Part shown: positions 1 through 4,508 of the stretch, piece by piece
How positions within the stretch are numbered: the stretch's first letter is position 1
Layout: every line of letters starts with the position of its first letter
NCBI GenBank assembly: GCA_018242465.1
Contig: JAFEBY010000016.1
Span: 1-32,957 of the forward strand
Origin: Pseudomonadota bacterium
GTDB taxonomy: Bacteria > Pseudomonadota > Gammaproteobacteria > Xanthomonadales > Xanthomonadaceae
Length of the DNA stretch: 32,957 nucleotides
Direction of reading: 5' to 3'
The notes under the pieces: generated by a model
What the model was told of the DNA's origin: nothing
Seen by the model: the letters and a program-made list of their open reading frames with translations, nothing else
The model's database searches: none
Position numbers and translations under genes: made by a program

Positions 1-109
1 AAGTCAATGCATTAGGCAATTTGAGAGCTTTCCCGGCAACTACTGTCGCGCCTGCGAAGAAAGCCAAAACTATTAAGGCCAGAATAGCGAGCAGCGCAAT
101 CATGTCCAT
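1..109 (-). CDS. Cassette 6: small membrane protein, partial (runs off left edge)
   Basis: A minus-strand frame opens with ATG at 109, about 12 bases inside the cassette, and stays open for 36 codons to the window edge. The visible N-terminus (MDMIALLAILALIVLAFFAG, then a short polar stretch) is one hydrophobic segment of about 20 residues. It is a membrane anchor or an uncleaved signal segment; no signal-peptidase or lipobox motif is clear. A second in-frame ATG follows two codons later (M3). The closeness of the start to the cassette boundary is normal for cassette genes. The family cannot be recognised from this fragment. Confidence 0.6.
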   Translation of the reverse strand, partial: MDMIALLAILALIVLAFFAGATVVAGKALKLPNALT

Positions 110-115
110 GGAAAC

Positions 116-225
116 GCCTAACACCCGAATTAAGCCGCCCAGCGAGGGCGACGGACGCGTGCTAGCGTAGCGCAGGCACGCGGACGGCGCCACGAAGCGG
201 GGTCGGCTTGAATGAGCAGTTAGCG
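116..225 (-). other. attC site of cassette 5
   Basis: On the plus strand the site runs from GCCTAAC (116-122) to GTTAGCG (219-225). The conserved inner boxes are AATTAAGCCG near the left and CGGCTTGAATGAGCAG near the right. A long central inverted region lies between them. It diverges from the three near-identical sites further right in the central stem but keeps the same outer boxes. The GTTAGCG end matches the CGCTAAC at 457-463, the other end of the same cassette. Confidence 0.92.
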
Positions 226-462
226 CGCAGGGGTAGTGGCCAAAGGATTGGTTCACGGGGTTCCGGCGAAGGATGTGGCCGAAGGCGGGATTGACCAAAG
301 CACCTGGACAGGCAGCGCCGGGGTTTTACGGCCGAAGGCGAGGGCGCTGCCGAATACGCGGGCCGATGAGTGAACGAGCGCCGGCGAGAAATGGCCGAAG
401 AATTTGGCTTTAGCGGGAAGCAGCGCCTAAGCCTTAAGCGAAATGCTGATTGTGAGCGCTAA
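122..462 (-). mobile_element. Cassette 5: no sense-strand reading frame
   Basis: This 341-bp cassette consists of its attC site plus about 230 bp. No ATG-initiated frame exists on the minus (sense) strand between 226 and 456. The only noticeable open frame is antisense: a plus-strand ATG at 273 to a TAG at 411-413 (46 codons, arginine-rich). It could be coincidence in GC-rich DNA. Cassettes without a sense gene are known in chromosomal integrons and may carry promoters or RNAs; nothing here proves either. Confidence 0.7.
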
Positions 463-566
463 CACCTGAGTTAAGCCGCGCCGAGAGTGGTGCGGCTTTG
501 GGCTAGCGTAGCGGAAAGCCCAAAACCGTGCCACGAAGCGGCGTCGGCTTGAACGATTAGTTAGGC
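460..566 (-). other. attC site of cassette 4
   Basis: The site extends from the CGCTAAC box (457-463) to GTTAGGC (560-566). The inner boxes are GAGTTAAGCCG and CGGCTTGAACGATTAG. The centre holds a long self-complementary arm: GGGCTAGCG, then a short loop, then AAGCCC. The site is nearly identical to those at 1176-1285 and 1683-1792. The TAA stop of higA (plus-strand tta at 561-563) lies inside this terminal box. Confidence 0.94.
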
Positions 567-854
567 TGCACGCAATTGAAGCTTTTCCACACGACTGAGG
601 TTAAGACTTTTCTTGGCGACCCACAGGTCGTGGTTGTCCTGCATGGCAAGCCAACTCTCAGGGCTGCGACCAAGTGCCTTGGACAGGCGCAAAGCCATTT
701 CCGGCGTGACGCGGCTGGTGCCATTCAAAACACGGCTCAGCGTAGAAGCGGAGACATCCAGCTTCTCAGCGAGCTCCCGGCCACTGACCCCATTGGGCTC
801 AAGGTAGATGCCGGAAATGAACTCGCCGGGGTGGGGAGGGTTATACATGGCCAT
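561..854 (-). CDS. higA: HigA-type antitoxin, XRE-family transcriptional repressor (cassette 4)
   Basis: 97 residues. HigA antitoxins bind and neutralise the HigB mRNA interferase and repress their own operon. The N-terminal PPHPGE segment near residues 6-11 is the usual HigA opening. A helix-turn-helix of the Cro/C1 type follows (about residues 25-60, ELAEKLDVSASTLSRVLNG), then the MALRLSKALG helix typical of HigA/VapI-type proteins. The start ATG at 852-854 shares one base with the higB stop (TAATG), so the pair is translationally coupled; a second in-frame ATG lies at 848 (M3). The TAA stop falls inside the attC R'' box. Gene order toxin then antitoxin is the standard hig arrangement. Confidence 0.93.
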   Translation of the reverse strand: MAMYNPPHPGEFISGIYLEPNGVSGRELAEKLDVSASTLSRVLNGTSRVTPEMALRLSKALGRSPESWLAMQDNHDLWVAKKSLNLSRVEKLQLRAA

Positions 855-1132
855 TAGTGATAGTCCTCATAGTCCAGAACAAAAACATTCCCATCCTTGA
901 ACTCGAAGGTGAGACGCCAGTTGCCATTGACCCAAATAGACCAGCGGCCTTTGAGCTTGCCTTTTAGGGGGTGAAGCCCAAAGCCTGGGATATCCAAGTC
1001 ATCGACAGTTAGGGCGGTATCCAGCGCAGAAAGCTGGAGGCGTAACCGCTTAATGTGGGAAGCCTGAACGCCAGCGGTGTGGCCTGTCTCGAAGAGCTTG
1101 GCGAGACCTTTGTGCTGGATCGACTTGATCAT
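854..1132 (-). CDS. higB: HigB-type mRNA interferase toxin (RelE/ParE superfamily, cassette 4)
   Basis: 92 residues, the normal HigB length. HigB cleaves mRNA on the translating ribosome. The family pattern is visible: an N-terminal MIKSIQHKGLAKLFE segment, the helical middle with KRLRLQLSALDTA, then LHPLKGKLKGRWSIWVNGNW and RLTFEF, and a C-terminal VFVLDYEDYH. The basic and aromatic residues of the KGRWSI and NWRLTF segments are those expected for RNA binding and cleavage. The frame is intact and the antitoxin follows immediately, so the module is probably active. The gene starts about 44 bases inside the cassette, leaving room for its own promoter. Confidence 0.94.
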   Translation of the reverse strand: MIKSIQHKGLAKLFETGHTAGVQASHIKRLRLQLSALDTALTVDDLDIPGFGLHPLKGKLKGRWSIWVNGNWRLTFEFKDGNVFVLDYEDYH

Positions 1133-1137
1133 GGCCT

Positions 1138-1168
1138 AGCCTACCACGGTGTTGCGTGATGCGCAACA
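1138..1168 (-). promoter_or_regulatory. Putative higBA promoter and palindromic operator
   Basis: A perfect palindrome with 7-base arms lies at 1150-1156 (TGTTGCG) and 1162-1168 (CGCAACA), 5-base spacer. On the minus strand a possible -35 box TTGCGC (1166-1161) overlaps it; 17 bases later comes a weak -10 box TAGGCT (1143-1138). Transcription from this -10 would begin almost at the higB ATG, giving a nearly leaderless message. An operator for HigA autorepression is the natural reading. The palindrome is directly seen; the promoter assignment is tentative. Confidence 0.5.
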
Positions 1169-1175
1169 GGGTGCA

Positions 1176-1285
1176 GCCTAACACCTGAGTTAAGCCGCGC
1201 CGAGAGTGGAGCGGTTTTGGGCTAGCGTAGCGGAAAGCCCAAAACCGTGCCACGAAGCGGCGTCGGCTTGAACGATTAGTTAGCC
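1176..1285 (-). other. attC site of cassette 3
   Basis: The site runs from GCCTAAC (1176-1182) to GTTAGCC (1279-1285), with the inner boxes GAGTTAAGCCG and CGGCTTGAACGATTAG. The long central arm is GGTTTTGGGCTAGCG facing AAGCCCAAAACCG. The GTTAGCC end is the complement of GGCTAAC at 1683-1689, the other end of cassette 3. Confidence 0.95.
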
Positions 1286-1639
1286 GTTGTTGGCCTTGCA
1301 CTGAGCTGCGGGAAAAGGGCCATAGACATGCCTGGTTCCGGCGATGCCGCCGATTTGGACTACATAGACAGTTTGCTTGTCTTTTGCGAGGTAAAGCCAA
1401 TGGGAGTAGCCGTCAAGGGTAGTTCCGCTGTCGCTAATTTTCTCGCGGGGAAGTTTTTCAATAGCTGAATATTTGGCTTTGGAAAGTACCCAGCTGTCAG
1501 GTGCTCCCGTCGGAGATACCAGCCTCCCAAGGTATGCCGCAGCGCAGGAAAGAGATTTGCTTTTTGCGGGTGAACTTTGGTTTGAAGTTTTAGTGCTTTG
1601 GGCTGCAAGTAATGCATAGAGCGCAATCGAAGCAATCAT
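1280..1639 (-). CDS. Cassette 3: small secreted or membrane-anchored protein of unknown function
   Basis: 119 residues from the ATG at 1637-1639. The frame can be extended to a TTG at 1678, but the ATG places a hydrophobic segment (IASIALYALLAA) right at the N-terminus, as expected for a signal peptide. After it come a Ser/Lys-rich linker and a compact domain with SWVLSKAKYS, SHWLYLAKDKQTVYVVQIGG and GTRHVYGPFP. This alternating pattern suggests a small beta-rich periplasmic domain. The TAA stop (1280-1282) lies in the attC R'' box. Composition is less GC-rich than the chromosome. I do not recognise the family. Confidence 0.75.
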   Translation of the reverse strand: MIASIALYALLAAQSTKTSNQSSPAKSKSLSCAAAYLGRLVSPTGAPDSWVLSKAKYSAIEKLPREKISDSGTTLDGYSHWLYLAKDKQTVYVVQIGGIAGTRHVYGPFPAAQCKANNG

Positions 1640-1682
1640 TTCAGTTCCAGATATCTTTAGGCCAGAAGCCAGTTCCAACAGC

Positions 1683-1792
1683 GGCTAACACCTGAGTTAA
1701 GCCGCGCCGTGAGTGGCGCGGTTTTGGGCTAGCGTAGCGGAAAGCCCAAAACCGTGCCACGAAGCGGCGTCGGCTTGAACGATTAGTTAGGC
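1683..1792 (-). other. attC site of cassette 2
   Basis: The site runs from the GGCTAAC box (1683-1689) to GTTAGGC (1786-1792). The central arm is nearly identical to that of the sites at 460-566 and 1176-1285. Differences from the 1176 copy are a few bases in the stem (GTGAGTGGCGCGG versus GAGAGTGGAGCGG). The stop codon of the GIY-YIG gene (plus-strand tta at 1787-1789) is inside the terminal box. Confidence 0.95.
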
Positions 1793-2713
1793 ACTTGGCA
1801 CTGAAGGCAACCGCGCGTCTTGCCATTCGGCTAGTGTTTGTCCAGTTATAGTTTTCCAGACTGCCCGGCCATTGACGGTTGAGCCTGAAACAACTTGTGC
1901 CGCTGCTGATGGTGCGCCAAATGCATAATCTTGGCTAAAACGAAAAGAATCGTCGTTATGCTCTACAAGTACGCCGATATCCAACAACTGCTTGCGAAGG
2001 CTCTTGTAAGTTGGTTGAAGCGATATGGTCTCGTGTTTGCGAGCTAGTGACCCGGAGCGAACGATAAACTGCCCAGCATCGGAATCAATCAAGCAGGTGG
2101 CTGCAAAGCCATCGCCGTTGTATTGAAAGTCCGGTACGGAAGGCGAGGTTGGCGGTGGTGCGATTGGGTTAGTCGAGGTCAGTGACGGAGGTGAAACGGA
2201 CTGCGATTCAAAGATGTCGTATCCAAGTGATCCTAGCAAAAGTCGAGCCTGGCTAATGAATTCCTCCATCTCTACTTCATCAGGCTCTGACAGCCAGCCA
2301 TTGACCGTTGGAGCTGTTCCATTGGTAAGCGTAGCTCGCTTCGCATCTGAGGCAAGCTTGATAAGGCGGGCCTCCAAGTAACGGGCATGTGCTTTATTTA
2401 AATTCTGGTCCTTTGAAACAAACAGCACGCACTCGTCCCAGAAGTCCTTGTCCTCTGCTTTGTTATGAGCAGATAGTCGAGTAAGGATTGTATCTCCCTC
2501 TCCGATGTAGATTTTCTTCCGCCCTGGTGACTCTGAATCATCGCCGATCAAGACATAGGCGCCCGTCTTTGAGACCTCGGGGCGATCTGTTACCGCGGAA
2601 AGCGATGCACGAGGAACGGCAAGGGCTTTAATTGTGGATAAGCCAAGCTCGGCAGTTCGAACCCCAGTGGATGTTCCATCGACCAAGAATATTCTTATTG
2701 AGCGCCCAATCAT
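1787..2713 (-). CDS. Cassette 2: GIY-YIG nuclease-domain protein with C-terminal DUF4357
   Basis: 308 residues. The N-terminal half (about 50-135) has a GIY-YIG-like core: the first strand reads GAYVLIGDD, the second KKIYIGEGDTILTRLSAH, with Tyr, Gly, Arg and His in the expected order. Next comes a Glu-containing helix (KAHARYLEARLIKLA). A Pro/Ser-rich linker (about 175-195) leads to a DUF4357-type C-terminus (QFIVRSGSLARK, LRKQLLDIGVL, SPSAAAQVVSG, NGRAVWKT). The family architecture is known, but its biological role is not; DNA modification, repair or defence are all possible. The ATG at 2713 is preceded by AGGAG (plus-strand CTCCT 2719-2723), five bases away. The start is within 20 bases of the cassette boundary and the stop lies in attC, so the gene fills the cassette. 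Confidence 0.87.
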   Translation of the reverse strand: MIGRSIRIFLVDGTSTGVRTAELGLSTIKALAVPRASLSAVTDRPEVSKTGAYVLIGDDSESPGRKKIYIGEGDTILTRLSAHNKAEDKDFWDECVLFVSKDQNLNKAHARYLEARLIKLASDAKRATLTNGTAPTVNGWLSEPDEVEMEEFISQARLLLGSLGYDIFESQSVSPPSLTSTNPIAPPPTSPSVPDFQYNGDGFAATCLIDSDAGQFIVRSGSLARKHETISLQPTYKSLRKQLLDIGVLVEHNDDSFRFSQDYAFGAPSAAAQVVSGSTVNGRAVWKTITGQTLAEWQDARLPSVPSA

Positions 2714-2726
2714 GCTTGCTCCTAGT

Positions 2727-2837
2727 GCCTAACACCTGAGTTAAGCCGCCCCGATTTGCGGCGGCGGGTAGCGGCAGACTACCAAATGCCGCGGACCGAC
2801 GCCGCGAAGCGGGGTCGGCTTGAACGATTAGTTATGC
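2727..2837 (-). other. attC site of cassette 1
   Basis: The site runs from GCCTAAC (2727-2733) to GTTATGC (2831-2837). It keeps the outer boxes GAGTTAAGCCG and CGGCTTGAACGATTAG but has a different central stem (GGCGGGTAGCGGCAGACTACC and neighbours). The unusual GTTATGC end is complementary to GCATAAC at 3184-3190, the attI-side end of the same cassette. Confidence 0.94.
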
Positions 2838-3189
2838 CGCAGCAGGTGGAGCAGCCGAATTGCTGGAAGCATGACGGTACCCGAAGCCAAGACGCTCAGT
2901 GCGCGCAGCCCAGCCGAAGTTTGGAGCCGAGGTAAGGGAAGTCGTGGCCAACAAGGCTGCAGCGCGGGCTAGGGCGATGATTTTGTTTGACCCATTACCG
3001 CGCCCTTGTTGGCCGTGAAGGAGCCCAAGGACCAAGCGCCCGAAGGACGGAACGGCAGCGACAGCGCCGTGCTGCGCGTATTCGGAAGGAACCGAAGCGA
3101 TCTATCGGCTGCGAGCTTTTAACCGAGAAGCCAAACCCTAACCGCTTGCGTCGAGAACCAGCACAAACCTTGCGAAAGCTGAGGCATAA
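2733..3189 (-). mobile_element. Cassette 1 (attI-proximal): no convincing gene
   Basis: This 457-bp cassette is the most recently inserted one if integration occurs at attI. Its interior (2838-3183) has no ATG-started sense frame of note. One sense frame (2832-3035, 67 codons, TTG start) ends with TAA inside the attC R'' box, as in the other cassettes, but has no obvious ribosome-binding site. A second sense frame is open from the right cassette end to 2995 and is arginine-rich. A plus-strand frame (2987-3220) crosses the cassette boundary and is not credible as a cassette gene. None is called as a CDS. Confidence 0.6.
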
Positions 3190-3260
3190 CACTCTATTGG
3201 ATTCAAGAATAAGGGTGTAGTCGGGGTATCTACACACCCCTCAGACAAACCCCACCACCT
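3184..3260 (-). other. attI: attI recombination region
   Basis: The last cassette boundary before intI is GCATAAC at 3184-3190, which reads GTTATGC toward the cassettes. The retained G (plus-strand C3190) and the sequence up to about 3260 form the attI side. It is not preceded by a folded attC, as expected for attI. Position and boundary are secure; the extent of the integrase-binding region is a guess. Confidence 0.75.
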
Positions 3261-3374
3261 ATCAACAGATTATCCGATTGTCGGACGATTCTGGCATGGC
3301 CAACATCGTGCAATGCCGCATGTCGCCGGCGTAGCAGGTGATTACAGGTGCAAGCTGAGGGTGTAATCCGGGTC
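3212..3374. repeat. Imperfect direct repeat and palindromes in the intI leader
   Basis: AGGGTGTAGTCGGGGT (3212-3227) recurs as AGGGTGTAATCCGGGT (3358-3373) with 14 of 16 bases identical. Between them are an inverted pair, GGGTGTAG (3213-3220) facing CTACACACCC (3230-3239), and a 5-base-arm palindrome TCCGA/TCGGA at 3273-3285. This stretch between attI and the integrase start otherwise holds no gene. It could contain integrase-binding or promoter sites. I see no clear LexA box. Confidence 0.5.
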
Positions 3375-3494
3375 TGGCAATGGTTCCTCCCATCCGTTCC
3401 CTTGCTGATCCATGATCCCGGTGATGAATGGTGGGAGCGGGACGACCGGAGACAGGGCTGCAAGCGGCCGACCAATCCCCCTGAAACCATCATC

Positions 3495-4508
3495 ATGGAA
3501 GGTCAGCGGACCGATCTGGTCCGGCTTCAGCGTGAGGCATCGAGCTTCCAGCCTCAATTGTTCGAGGCTATCCGGCAGCGTGTGCGCCGCCTGAATTACA
3601 GTCGCCGAACGGAGCAAGCCTATGTGGGCTGGATCCGGCGCTTTATTTTCGCGCACGGGATGCGCCATCCGCGCCAACTCGGTGAGCGTGAGGTCGAGAA
3701 CTTCCTGACGATGTTGGCCAACTCGGCGCAGGTGTCGGCGGGAACGCAGAACCAGGCATTGTCGGCGCTGCTGTTCCTGTATCGCGAAATCCTGAAGGTC
3801 GAGCTGCCATGGATGGATAACGTGGTCCGCGCCAAGCGGTCACGACGGATCCCGGTGGTGCTGTCGTCGGACGAGGTGCGCCGGTTGCTGGCGATGATGG
3901 ATGGGCAGTCATGGTTGATGGCAGCGCTCCTCTACGGCACGGGCATGCGCCTGATGGAATGTGTGCGCCTGCGGGTCAAGGATGTCGACTTCGCCCGTAA
4001 CGAAATCATCGTGCGCGACGGCAAGGGCGCCAGGGATCGACGTGTTCCATTGCCACGCAAGCTGGTCGAGCATCTCCATGCTGCGATCGAGCGCACCCGC
4101 TTGCTGCACCAACACGACATTGCCCGCGGGCTGGGCCGCGTCTGGTTGCCGGCGGCACTCGCGCGCAAGTACATGAACGCCGATCTGGAATTCGGCTGGC
4201 AATACGTGTTTCCGGCGTCGAAGATCTCCGAGGATCCCAACGCGGATGTCATCCGCCGCCATCACATTGACGAGGCGGTGCTGCAACGCGCGGTCAAGAC
4301 GGCGCGCACGAAGGCGGGGATCCTCAAGCCGGCGACCTGCCACACTTTGAGGCACTCGTTCGCCACCCATCTGCTCGAGGCTGGGCACGATATCCGCACA
4401 GTGCAGGAGTTGCTCGGGCACAAGGATGTTGCAACGACCCAGATCTACACCCACGTACTTGGGCGCGGTGCCGGTGGCATCCTCAGCCCGCTGGATCGCG
4501 AGTACTGA
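3495..4508 (+). CDS. intI: Integron integrase, tyrosine recombinase
   Basis: 337 residues from the ATG at 3495; the frame is open upstream to 3348, but 386 residues would be too long for the family. The N-terminal SAM-like core-binding domain covers about 20-105 (RLNYSRRTEQAYVGWIRRF). The catalytic domain carries R152 (GTGMRL), K177 (DGKGARDR), H283 and R286 (HTLRHSFATHLLE), H309 (LLGHKD) and Y318 (TQIYTH). The extra segment found only in integron integrases is present at about 217-240 (VWLPAALARKYMNADLEF then WQYVFP). All catalytic residues are intact. It excises and integrates cassettes by attC x attI recombination. Its TGA at 4506-4508 directly abuts the convergent mfd stop. Confidence 0.97.
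   Translation: MEGQRTDLVRLQREASSFQPQLFEAIRQRVRRLNYSRRTEQAYVGWIRRFIFAHGMRHPRQLGEREVENFLTMLANSAQVSAGTQNQALSALLFLYREILKVELPWMDNVVRAKRSRRIPVVLSSDEVRRLLAMMDGQSWLMAALLYGTGMRLMECVRLRVKDVDFARNEIIVRDGKGARDRRVPLPRKLVEHLHAAIERTRLLHQHDIARGLGRVWLPAALARKYMNADLEFGWQYVFPASKISEDPNADVIRRHHIDEAVLQRAVKTARTKAGILKPATCHTLRHSFATHLLEAGHDIRTVQELLGHKDVATTQIYTHVLGRGAGGILSPLDREY

Larger units (their letters stand above)
1..3190 (-). mobile_element. Integron gene-cassette array (five complete cassettes plus one partial)
   Basis: The array lies upstream of a divergent intI and is read on the minus strand, away from the integrase. Recombination falls between G and T of the GTTRRRY core. This gives cassette 1 at 2733-3189, cassette 2 at 1689-2732, cassette 3 at 1182-1688, cassette 4 at 463-1181, cassette 5 at 122-462, and cassette 6 from 121 leftwards. 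Each complete cassette begins and ends with reverse-complementary 7-mers: GTTATGC/GCATAAC, GTTAGGC/GCCTAAC, GTTAGCC/GGCTAAC, GTTAGGC/GCCTAAC and GTTAGCG/CGCTAAC. This is what excision and reinsertion of circular cassettes produces. Base composition of cassettes 2 and 3 is visibly less GC-rich than the flanking chromosome. The array continues beyond the left edge, so its full size is unknown. Confidence 0.95.

Noticed and set aside
2987-3220. Plus-strand 77-codon frame in cassette 1 and attI
   Set aside because: It crosses the mapped cassette boundary at 3189/3190 and is antisense to the array; its arginine-rich composition looks like chance in GC-rich DNA.
3348-3494. N-terminal extension of the integrase
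   Set aside because: The extra 49 residues are unlike integron integrases, contain leader repeats, and would exceed the family length; the ATG at 3495 fits better.
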